Program-made: the position numbers and the translations under genes | Part shown: one piece after another, positions 46,100 through 53,222 of the stretch | Position numbering within the stretch: position 1 is the stretch's first letter | Layout of the letters: the number at the start of each line of letters is the position of its first letter | Notes under the pieces: model-generated | What the model saw: the letters and a program-made list of their open reading frames with translations, nothing else | What the model was told of the DNA's origin: nothing | Database searches by the model: none | Assembly: GCA_004556155.1 (NCBI GenBank) | Contig: SFIM01000007.1 | Coordinates: 20,924 to 84,923, forward strand | Length of the DNA: 64,000 bases | Direction: 5' to 3' | Source: Clostridiales bacterium | GTDB lineage: Bacteria > Bacillota > Clostridia > Christensenellales > Aristaeellaceae

Positions 46100-46476
46100 C
46101 GGATGCTGCGTTCAGCCTGAGCTTTCCCGCCAGGCAGGGTTATGCGATTTTTCTGCGCACGGCGGTATCGGGCGCGGCGGCGGCGTATGATCTGCCGCTG
46201 GACGCGCTGGAGGATCTGCGCGAGGCCGCGCTGGAGGCCTTTTCCGCCCTGACGGAAAGCGCGGATGAGGGCGCGCAGGCGCTGTGCGATATTTACCGCG
46301 CGCAGGCGGATCAGGTGACGCTTTCGCTGCGGCTGGGCGGCCGCGCGGGCGTGCCCGGTCCGGAGGATAGCGCCGATATCACCCGGGCCGTGCTGTTGCC
46401 GCTGGTCAATCAGGCGCAGGTGTTTTATGATGCGCGCGGCTGCACGGGCGTGCGCATGACGCTGCGGGTGGGGTAA
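46096..46476 (+). CDS. Degenerate anti-sigma factor-like protein (RsbW/SpoIIAB fold)
   Basis: The 126-residue protein resembles the GHKL fold of RsbW/SpoIIAB anti-sigma factors. It shows a helix LEDLREAALEAFSAL in the place of the N-box and a final VRMTL strand. The expected N-box Asn is Ser and the glycine-rich ATP lid is missing, so kinase activity is unlikely. It lies two bases upstream of a SigB/F-type sigma factor, as an anti-sigma gene would, and its start overlaps dnaE. The assignment rests on the neighbour and on weak fold similarity. Confidence 0.55.
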   Translation: MTDAAFSLSFPARQGYAIFLRTAVSGAAAAYDLPLDALEDLREAALEAFSALTESADEGAQALCDIYRAQADQVTLSLRLGGRAGVPGPEDSADITRAVLLPLVNQAQVFYDARGCTGVRMTLRVG

Positions 46477-46478
46477 GC

Positions 46479-47213
46479 ATGATGGATATGATCGCCCTGC
46501 AGGCGCTGGCCGAAGGCTATGCCCGCGCGCCCTCGCCCGAAGGCCTGGACGCTGCGGCGCAGGCGGCGCTGCCCCTGTGCGCACAGGTGGCGCGCAGGTT
46601 TATCGGGCGCGGCGCGGAATATGACGACCTGTATCAGGCGGCGTGCCTGGCCTGCGTGCGCGCACTGCGCGTTTATCAGCCTGAGCGCGGCGTGCCCTTT
46701 GCCGCCTTTGCCGCGCAGTATGCCGGCGGAGCGATCCGCAATTATCTGCGCGATCAGGCTGCGGCGGTGCACCTGCCCCGCACGCTGTATGAGCAGGGTG
46801 CGCAGCTGACCCGCGCGCGGCGCGAGCTGACCATGCAGCTGATGCGCGAGCCTACGCTGTCCGAACTGGCCGAATGCCTGGGCTGGGACGAGGCCCGCAC
46901 GCTGGATACCCTGCTGAGCCTGGAAAGCGGCCGCGGCGTGTCGCTGGATGAGGAGGCGGGGGAGGGTGAAATCCCCCTGCATGAAATGCTGGGCGCGGAG
47001 GATCAGCACATCACCAGCGCGGCCGATTATGCCAGCGTGAAGGCGCTGCTGGACGCGCTGCCGCCCCGCGACGCGCGGCTATTGACCCTGCGCTATCTTG
47101 AAAACCGTTCTCAGCGCGATACAGCCCGCGCGCTGGATATGACGCAGATGCAGGTGCATCGCGCCGAAAAGCGACTGCTTGCCCTGCTGCGTGAAAGGCT
47201 TGAAGGTAAATGA
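46479..47213 (+). CDS. RNA polymerase sigma factor, SigB/SigF/SigG-like
   Basis: The 244-residue sigma-70 family protein has region 2 (EYDDLYQAACLACVRALRVYQPERGVPFAAFA, then IRNYLRDQ), region 3 with REPTLSELAECLGW, and region 4 with LPPRDARLLTLRYLENRSQRDTARALDMTQMQVHRAEKRLL. The balance of regions fits the B/F/G group that is controlled by RsbW/SpoIIAB-type partners. It may be a general-stress or forespore-type sigma factor. The order anti-sigma-like then sigma recalls spoIIAB-spoIIAC, but the SpoIIAA gene is missing. Its stop overlaps the histidine kinase start. Confidence 0.88.
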   Translation: MMDMIALQALAEGYARAPSPEGLDAAAQAALPLCAQVARRFIGRGAEYDDLYQAACLACVRALRVYQPERGVPFAAFAAQYAGGAIRNYLRDQAAAVHLPRTLYEQGAQLTRARRELTMQLMREPTLSELAECLGWDEARTLDTLLSLESGRGVSLDEEAGEGEIPLHEMLGAEDQHITSAADYASVKALLDALPPRDARLLTLRYLENRSQRDTARALDMTQMQVHRAEKRLLALLRERLEGK

Positions 47214-48091
47214 AAATCAGTCAATCCTCGGTGAATATCCACAAGAACGCGCTTTATGCCATCGCCGTCAATTCCATTCAGATCGTGGCGGCCGTGGTGC
47301 TGGCCGCGCTGCTGGTGATTGAAAAAAACAATCTGGCCATTGATATCTTTTCCATTGTAATCGCCGTGGTGGTTACGGCGGGCGCGGCGCTGGATATCCG
47401 CGAGGCCATGGCGGCCCGCCGCAAAAGCGACGAGGCCGATATGCTCAGCGATATGGTGGCGCAGATGGACGCGCTCAACCGCTCCCTGCGCGCCCAGCGG
47501 CATGATTTCCTCAACCATCTGCAGGTGGTGTTTTCGCTGATCGAAATGGAGGAGCAGAAGGAAGCCGCCGATTACATTGAAAAGGTGTACGGCGATATGC
47601 AGTCGGTCTCCCGCGCCATGCGCACGGATAATCCTGCTATCAACGCCCTGCTGCGCGCCAAGCTGGCTGACTGCGAGGCTGCCGGCGTGCTGACCGAAAT
47701 GGACGTGAGCGGCAGCTGGCGCGAGCTTCCCATGCCTGCCTGGGAGATGTGCCGCGTGTTTTCCAACCTGATGGACAACGCAATCGACGCGCTGGAGGAT
47801 ACGGCGGACAAGCGATTGCGCATCCTGCTGCGCGAGGATCTGCACGGCTTTTCCTTTTCCTTTACCAATAACGGCCCCGCGATTCCGCAAAACGAGCAGC
47901 GCCGCATCTTCGAGGCTGGGGTATCCAGCCGCGGCGAGGGGCGCGGTATGGGGCTGTATATCGTGCGCTGCACGCTTGAAAAATACGACGGCAACATCCA
48001 TGTGACCAGCGACGAAAGCCGCACTATCTTTTCCGGCTTCATCCCGCATGGCAGAAAGGAACACCATGAGCAAAAAACTACGCGCGCTTGA
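47210..48091 (+). CDS. Sensor histidine kinase (Spo0B/CitA-type H-box)
   Basis: The 293-residue protein has two transmembrane segments (about residues 15-37 and 43-63), little extracytoplasmic sequence between them, the phosphoacceptor motif RHDFLNHLQVV (His98) typical of the SPOB_a and CitA/DcuS group, and a HATPase domain with the N-box NLMDNAIDAL and the G-box GRGMGLYIVR. It has almost no sensor domain, so it may sense membrane state or a partner. No response regulator gene is in the window. It overlaps the sigma gene by four bases. Confidence 0.9.
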   Translation: MKISQSSVNIHKNALYAIAVNSIQIVAAVVLAALLVIEKNNLAIDIFSIVIAVVVTAGAALDIREAMAARRKSDEADMLSDMVAQMDALNRSLRAQRHDFLNHLQVVFSLIEMEEQKEAADYIEKVYGDMQSVSRAMRTDNPAINALLRAKLADCEAAGVLTEMDVSGSWRELPMPAWEMCRVFSNLMDNAIDALEDTADKRLRILLREDLHGFSFSFTNNGPAIPQNEQRRIFEAGVSSRGEGRGMGLYIVRCTLEKYDGNIHVTSDESRTIFSGFIPHGRKEHHEQKTTRA

Positions 48092-48896
48092 CCTGATATT
48101 GCAGCGCGGGCTGATCGCCGATGAAAAGGAGGCGCGCGCCTGCCTGATGGCCGGGCAGGTGTACAGCGGCAGCCGCAGAATCGCCGGCGCATCCGAAATG
48201 CTGCCCATCGACTGCGAGCTGCATGTGCGCGGGATGGACATGCCCTTTGTGTCCAAAGGCGGGCTCAAGCTCAGCGGCGCGATTCGGGACTTTGGCATTG
48301 ACGTGACGGGCCGCGTATGCATCGACGCAGGCGCGTCCACGGGCGGCTTTACCGACTGCCTGGTTAAATCCGGGGCGGCGCTGGTGTACGCAGTGGACGT
48401 GGGCTTTGGCCAGCTGATGGGCTCGCTGCGGCAGGATCCGCATGTGGTCAACCTGGAAAAGACCAATATTTCGGATGAAAAGCTGCTTTCGCTGGATCCA
48501 AAGCCCACGCTGGGCTCGGTGGATCTGAGCTATCTGTCCCTGCGCAAGGGGATTCCGGCCTTCGCGGCGATCCTGAAGGAGGAGGGTGAATTGATGTGCC
48601 TGGTCAAGCCTCTCTTTGAAACCGAGGACGCGGCCGCGCGCCGCTCAGGCGTGCTGCCCGACGACGCCTACGAGGGCGTGCTAAACGATCTGATCCGCGA
48701 CGTCAACGCCCTGCCCTATGCGCAGGCAGTCAACGTGACGCACTCGCCTGTGACGGGCAATGCGGGCACGCGCGAGTTTTTCCTGCATGTAAGGCTGGGC
48801 TGGGACAAGGGCCCGGCGGTTGATCTTGCCCAAAAGGCGCGGCAGGCTGTGGAGCGCGCGCTGCAATTATCCCTGTACGAAAAGAACAACGGCTGA
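48066..48896 (+). CDS. tlyA: TlyA family rRNA 2'-O-methyltransferase
   Basis: The 276-residue protein has an N-terminal S4 RNA-binding domain (about residues 4-60, LDLILQRGLIADEKEARA) and an FtsJ-like methyltransferase domain with SKGGLKL and DAGASTGGFTDCL. TlyA methylates a cytidine in 16S and, in some species, 23S rRNA. The ATG at 48066 has a GAAAGGA site and overlaps the kinase gene by 26 bases. In other Firmicutes tlyA lies near dxs and spoIVB, so its place here is unusual. Confidence 0.92.
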   Translation: MSKKLRALDLILQRGLIADEKEARACLMAGQVYSGSRRIAGASEMLPIDCELHVRGMDMPFVSKGGLKLSGAIRDFGIDVTGRVCIDAGASTGGFTDCLVKSGAALVYAVDVGFGQLMGSLRQDPHVVNLEKTNISDEKLLSLDPKPTLGSVDLSYLSLRKGIPAFAAILKEEGELMCLVKPLFETEDAAARRSGVLPDDAYEGVLNDLIRDVNALPYAQAVNVTHSPVTGNAGTREFFLHVRLGWDKGPAVDLAQKARQAVERALQLSLYEKNNG

Positions 48897-48909
48897 GAGG
48901 AACGGGCAC

Positions 48910-50403
48910 ATGTTTGAACAGGACGAAAGCATGCTGCGCTTTGGCGTAACGCCGGTGGAAAACCTGTTTATTCAGGAGTATCTGCCTGCCGCGCGCGGCG
49001 ATTATGTAAAGGTATATCTGTATGCGCTCTATACCAGCGCGCACCCCAAAAAGGAGCTCAGCGCCGCTGAAATCGCGCAGGAGCTGGGCATGCCGCAAAG
49101 CGATGTGGAGGGCGCGCTGCGCTACTGGGAGCGGCGGCATCTGCTGGTACGGTTGACGGATAATCCGCCAGCTTATCAGATGAAGAGCCCCGCGCAGCTG
49201 CTGCTGTCCGGGGAGGCAGGCATGGAGGCGGATTCGGCCTTCGTGGCCTTTTCAGAGGATATCTATGCCCTCTTTGGCGACCGCCGCAAGGTGCGCCCCA
49301 GCGAGATTGCCCAGGCTTACGAGTGGGTGCAGGATCTGGGGCTGCGGCAGGAAACGGTATTGATGCTTCTGTCCCATTGTCTCAGCACCCGCGGCGCGCA
49401 GTTTTCCTTTAAGCTGGCTGAGCCCGAGGCCGTGCGCATGCGCGAGGCCAATGTTGTTACTGCCGAGGACGCCGAGGCGTTTTTCGCCCACAGCAAAAAG
49501 GTGCAGGATGGCGCGCGCGCCGTGCTGCGCCGCCTGGGCAAGCGCCGTCAGCCCAGCCAGGATGAAATGGATCTGTACCGCAAATGGACGCAGGAGTGGC
49601 GCTATGAGCCGGACGCGATTCTGGAAGCCTGCGCCGAAACCACCAAGGGCGAGCCGACGTTTGCCTATCTGGACGGCATCCTGAACGGCATCCGCGCCCG
49701 CGCCGAGCGCGGCGAAGCGCCCCGCAGCGCCCAGCAGCTGCGCCAGCAGATGTCCGCCGATCAGGAAAAGCGCGCGTCCGTGCGTGCCTTTGCCGCAGAG
49801 CTGGGGCTCAGGGGCGCGCCCGATACCCTCAACGCTACTTATACCCGCCTGTGCGGCGAGTACGAGCCGGGGCTGGTGCTGCTGGCCGCGCATCAGGCGC
49901 ACGCGGCGGGGCGCGGGCTGGATGCGGTGGAGCCGTATCTGGCTGCCCTGCGCAGGCGCGGCGTCACCACCCGCGAGCAGGCGCTGACCTTTATCGCCGA
50001 GACCGATGCGGCTAACCGCACGCTGTACGCGGTGTTTGCCGCCTGCGGGCTGAACGGCAAGCCCACCAATGCCGATCGCACGCTATACAAAAAATGGCGC
50101 GGCTGGGGCTTTGGCGAGGAGCTTTTGCTGCTGGCCGCCGAGCAGTCGCGCGGGGCGGACAACAAGCTGCCCTATATGGATAAGGTGCTGGAGGCCTGGC
50201 ACGAGGCGGGCGTAACCGCGCCCGAGCAGGTATCCGCCCGGCAGGCGGCGCACGCACGCGGACGCGCAGCGGCCCCTGCGGCGCAGCGTCCGGCCAGGCA
50301 GGTCTCCGCGCAGCAGTATACCCAGCGCGAATATACCGACGAAGAACTGAACCGTCAGACCCTGGAACTGCTGGAGGAGGCGAGCCAGAGGGATGAACGC
50401 TAA
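48910..50403 (+). CDS. DnaD domain protein (replication initiation)
   Basis: The 497-residue protein has a winged-helix N-terminus (LSAAEIAQELGMPQSDVEGALRYWERRHLL) and two DnaB_2/DnaD-like helical domains. The second repeat contains LYKKWRGWGFGEELLLLAAEQS, close to the YxxxxxWxFs.e.I signature. DnaD proteins act with the helicase loader at replication start and restart. The following gene is a DnaC/DnaI-type loader, overlapping by 11 bases. The length, with an inner region of two related helical units (around residues 235-270 and 385-425), is more than that of Bacillus DnaD. Confidence 0.88.
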   Translation: MFEQDESMLRFGVTPVENLFIQEYLPAARGDYVKVYLYALYTSAHPKKELSAAEIAQELGMPQSDVEGALRYWERRHLLVRLTDNPPAYQMKSPAQLLLSGEAGMEADSAFVAFSEDIYALFGDRRKVRPSEIAQAYEWVQDLGLRQETVLMLLSHCLSTRGAQFSFKLAEPEAVRMREANVVTAEDAEAFFAHSKKVQDGARAVLRRLGKRRQPSQDEMDLYRKWTQEWRYEPDAILEACAETTKGEPTFAYLDGILNGIRARAERGEAPRSAQQLRQQMSADQEKRASVRAFAAELGLRGAPDTLNATYTRLCGEYEPGLVLLAAHQAHAAGRGLDAVEPYLAALRRRGVTTREQALTFIAETDAANRTLYAVFAACGLNGKPTNADRTLYKKWRGWGFGEELLLLAAEQSRGADNKLPYMDKVLEAWHEAGVTAPEQVSARQAAHARGRAAAPAAQRPARQVSAQQYTQREYTDEELNRQTLELLEEASQRDER

Positions 50404-51382
50404 CGTGCTGCAAAAGGTGATGGAGCAGCTGGCTGATCAGCGCGCGCGCAACGAGCGCGAGGAGGAGCGCCGCCGTCGCGAGGCGCTGGCCAAATGCCCC
50501 GAAATCGGCCGGGTGATGGATGCGCGCCGCGAGGCGGTGATGAAAAGCGTGTACTCAGCCTTTGCCATTCCGGCGGATGAAAACCTGACCGAAAAGGTGG
50601 AAGCCTGGAACGCGCAGATCAAAGCGCTGTTGGTGCAAAACGGCTTTCCGGCGGACTATCTGGAGCCTGTTTTCCACTGCGCCCAGTGCGAGGATACGGG
50701 CTATACCGGCAGCGGCAAAAAGACGCTGTGCGCCTGCGCGCGGGCCATGTATACCCAACTGCTTGAAAAAGAGGGCGGCTTTGAGCGCGAGCAGACCTTT
50801 GAGAATTACGATCCAAACGTGTTCCCCGATACGCCCATGGACGATCTGCCCGATTCGCAGGCGGCCTTCCGCACGGTGTCCCAGCGCCGGTATATGGAGG
50901 TGCTGCGCCGCAAGTGCGAGGGCTACGCCGACGCGCTGCCCAATCCGCCCCAGCGCACGCTGCTGCTCTACGGCGGAAGCGGGCTGGGCAAGACGTACCT
51001 GCTGCGCTGCATCCATGCTCGCGCGCGCGAAAAGGGCGTGCCCGCCCTGTGCGTAACGGCCAATCAGTTTATCCGCACGGCGCGGCAGGCCATCTTCCAG
51101 CGCAGTCAGGAGGATCTGGACGCGCTGTATGAAACCGAGCTTTTGCTGCTGGATGATCTGGGCACCGAGCCGCTGATTGAAAACGTGACGGTGGAGGAGC
51201 TGTTTAATCTGATCAATGAGCGTCAGAACGCGCGCAAGTGTACGGTGCTTTCCACCAATCTGACGCTGAACGAGATCAAAACCCGCTATACCGAGCGCAT
51301 TCTTTCCCGCCTGCGGGATGCGCACGCCTGCCAGACGCTGCAATTCTTGGGGCGCGATATCCGGCAGTTGCCAAACCGGTAA
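50393..51382 (+). CDS. DnaI/DnaC-type replicative helicase loader ATPase
   Basis: The 329-residue AAA+ protein has an N-terminal coiled region, a four-cysteine zinc-binding segment (CAQCEDTG and LCAC around residues 96-113), Walker A GGSGLGKT near 193-200 and Walker B LLLLDDLG near 249. DnaI-type loaders place DnaB-family helicase on DNA. The ATG at 50393 lies inside the preceding dnaD-like gene. Its stop codon overlaps the promoter region of the small secreted-protein gene downstream. Confidence 0.93.
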   Translation: MNANVLQKVMEQLADQRARNEREEERRRREALAKCPEIGRVMDARREAVMKSVYSAFAIPADENLTEKVEAWNAQIKALLVQNGFPADYLEPVFHCAQCEDTGYTGSGKKTLCACARAMYTQLLEKEGGFEREQTFENYDPNVFPDTPMDDLPDSQAAFRTVSQRRYMEVLRRKCEGYADALPNPPQRTLLLYGGSGLGKTYLLRCIHARAREKGVPALCVTANQFIRTARQAIFQRSQEDLDALYETELLLLDDLGTEPLIENVTVEELFNLINERQNARKCTVLSTNLTLNEIKTRYTERILSRLRDAHACQTLQFLGRDIRQLPNR

Positions 51383-51396
51383 AAAATAATTATAAT
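51368..51396 (+). promoter_or_regulatory. Promoter of the small secreted-protein gene
   Basis: TTGCCA (51368-51373), 17 bases, TATAAT (51391-51396), the same hexamer pair as the dnaE promoter. Confidence 0.75.
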
Positions 51397-51429
51397 AGTA
51401 AAATCAGGTTTTGAAAGGGGGGCAGGCTG

Positions 51430-51732
51430 ATGCGCGCAAAGCTGTTTTTCGCGCTGTTGTTTGTTTCCCTTTTGTGGGCGGGCACGGCCGCGCTGGGGCA
51501 AAAGATTGCCGTCGAGCGGCCTGCATTGCCCCGTGCCGCGCTGGAGCGCTGCATCCTGCCGCAGCGGGAAAAGACGGAGCCTGCCGGGCAAAGCGCCGCG
51601 CGGCATGTCCCGGCCAGGCAGGCGGCGCAGCCGGATGCGATTCCACAGCCCATGCCGGCCGAGCCTGTGCAGACGGCCTGCCATTACCGCACGGCCTATC
51701 AGGCGTTTCACCTGATCGGCGAGGCAGGATAG
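51430..51732 (+). CDS. Small secreted protein of unknown function
   Basis: The 100-residue product begins with a signal peptide (RAKLFFALLFVSLLWAGTAALG, cleavage before QKI). The remainder is Ala/Pro/Arg/Gln-rich with two cysteines. A GAAAGGGG site and its own promoter support expression. Two other frames overlap this stretch, but only this one starts with a signal peptide and uses the promoter position well. No family is recognised. Confidence 0.6.
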   Translation: MRAKLFFALLFVSLLWAGTAALGQKIAVERPALPRAALERCILPQREKTEPAGQSAARHVPARQAAQPDAIPQPMPAEPVQTACHYRTAYQAFHLIGEAG

Positions 51733-51799
51733 CCGGCGCGGCAAAGCGTTTGTTCGATCATGAAATTCAAAATATACCGCAAAGGAGAAACTGTTTACC

Positions 51800-53143
51800 A
51801 TGTCTAAGAACGTTGTTCTCAATCGCGTAGTCTGCGCGATCGTGCTGCTGGCGCTGCTGGCCGCCACCGTCGCGGGCGCTTTCCTGGGCATCAAGGGCCG
51901 CAACACCCAAATGGTGACCATCCATGACGACGACGGCGATCATCAGGAAGCCCTCTATCGCCAGGTGGCCTTCATTCCCAACACCGTCAATGAAAACTGG
52001 CGCGAAGCCATCGTGCCCTCCGCTGCGTTGGGCGGCGGTTATAGCTATACCGTTACTGCCGAGCAGGGAGATATGACCGACGCTGATTTTACCAAGGCGC
52101 TCAAATCCGCCGCCAAAGTGCTTAAAACCCGCGCCGAGCTGGTAACGGGCGATGCGAGCGTGAAGGTTGAGGATAAGCAGATCGTGCTGACTGTGCCGGA
52201 AACTGCCTATAATTCCGCCGTGGCCATGCTGCTCTCTCCTGTGGGCAAGTATACCCTGGCCTTCCCCAATGCGGATAATTCCGGTCTGGGCGAGACTGTG
52301 ATGGACGCGGGCGATGTGAAGCAGAGCTACTACTATGCCAATAACAGCACCTACTCCATTCAGCTGCAGCTGACCAAGAAGGGCGTAAGCAAGTTCAACG
52401 CTCTGCTGGCTGATCATGCTGGCGAAGCGCTGTATCTGCTGCAGGATGGCCAGGCCGTGGCTGCCGCCACGATGTCCGCTTCCCTGCTCAGCGACGGCGT
52501 GATGACCATTTCCACCAGCGATTGGACGACGGCCTTTACCGCCGTTGCTTGCCTGCGCTCCGGCGCCATGTCCACCGCCATGACGGTGCAGACCACTGCC
52601 GTAGCCGATGCGACGCTGGGCAATCTGCTCAATACGATCATCCTGGCTGCCGGCGCCGTGCTGCTGCTGTGCTGCGTATGGATGCTTGTGCGCAATCGCC
52701 TGACCGGCCTGCTGGGAGCGTGGACGCTGGTTGCCCAGGTGGTGCTGTTCTGCCTGCTGACCGCGCTGATCGCCGTATCCGCCAACTGGAAGATGAGCGT
52801 GCTTTCCATGATCGTGCTGCTGCTGTGCGAGGTTTCCTTCGTGTATGGTCTGCTGCTGGTGCTGGGCCGCATGGCTTCCGCCATGGGTAAGGGTCGCGGC
52901 TCCCGCGCGGCTGCGGGCGCTGCCTTTGATGGCAGCTTCAAGTTCCTGGCCATCTTCTATGGCGTTATTCTGGCGGTGGGTCTGGTGCTCATGTTCGCCT
53001 TCCAGAGCGGTATGGTCGGCATCCTGGGTCGCTTCATGGCCATCAGCGCCGTGCTGAGCGTGGCGATGATCTATGTGTTCCTGCGCCTGGTGCTCAGCTG
53101 CAGCTTTGCGCTCTTTGGCGAAAAGTCCGCGCTGTATAAGTAA
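51800..53143 (+). CDS. SecD-like membrane protein, degenerate
   Basis: The 447-residue protein has one N-terminal transmembrane segment, an extracytoplasmic part of about 220 residues, and five C-terminal segments. This is the plan of SecD, which pulls translocating chains through SecYEG. The periplasmic part follows SecD P1 order (LKTRAEL, VKVEDKQIVLTVPE, VGKYTLAF, then GVSKFNALLADH). The SecD motif LDGxVxSAP reads QDGQAVAAAT, and the TM4 GxDxN motif is absent. No secF follows. It is either a diverged SecD or a paralogue with another role. ATG 51800 has AAAGGAGA 11 bases upstream. Confidence 0.65.
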   Translation: MSKNVVLNRVVCAIVLLALLAATVAGAFLGIKGRNTQMVTIHDDDGDHQEALYRQVAFIPNTVNENWREAIVPSAALGGGYSYTVTAEQGDMTDADFTKALKSAAKVLKTRAELVTGDASVKVEDKQIVLTVPETAYNSAVAMLLSPVGKYTLAFPNADNSGLGETVMDAGDVKQSYYYANNSTYSIQLQLTKKGVSKFNALLADHAGEALYLLQDGQAVAAATMSASLLSDGVMTISTSDWTTAFTAVACLRSGAMSTAMTVQTTAVADATLGNLLNTIILAAGAVLLLCCVWMLVRNRLTGLLGAWTLVAQVVLFCLLTALIAVSANWKMSVLSMIVLLLCEVSFVYGLLLVLGRMASAMGKGRGSRAAAGAAFDGSFKFLAIFYGVILAVGLVLMFAFQSGMVGILGRFMAISAVLSVAMIYVFLRLVLSCSFALFGEKSALYK

Positions 53144-53157
53144 TTTGTAAGCCACGG

Positions 53158-53208
53158 GGCAAAGCGTTCACTCCCGCCGGGAGGGGGCGCTTTGCCTGTC
53201 TTTATTTT
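53158..53208 (+). terminator. Terminator after the SecD-like gene
   Basis: GGCAAAGCG pairs with CGCTTTGCC, with an inner CTCCC/GGGAG stem, followed by TGTCTTTATTTT. Confidence 0.8.
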
Positions 53209-53222
53209 GGAAAAGGTGTTTT

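Noticed and set aside
51411..51830. Alternative reading frames overlapping the small secreted-protein gene
   Set aside because: They lack a signal peptide and a placed ribosome-binding site; only the frame starting at 51430 has both.
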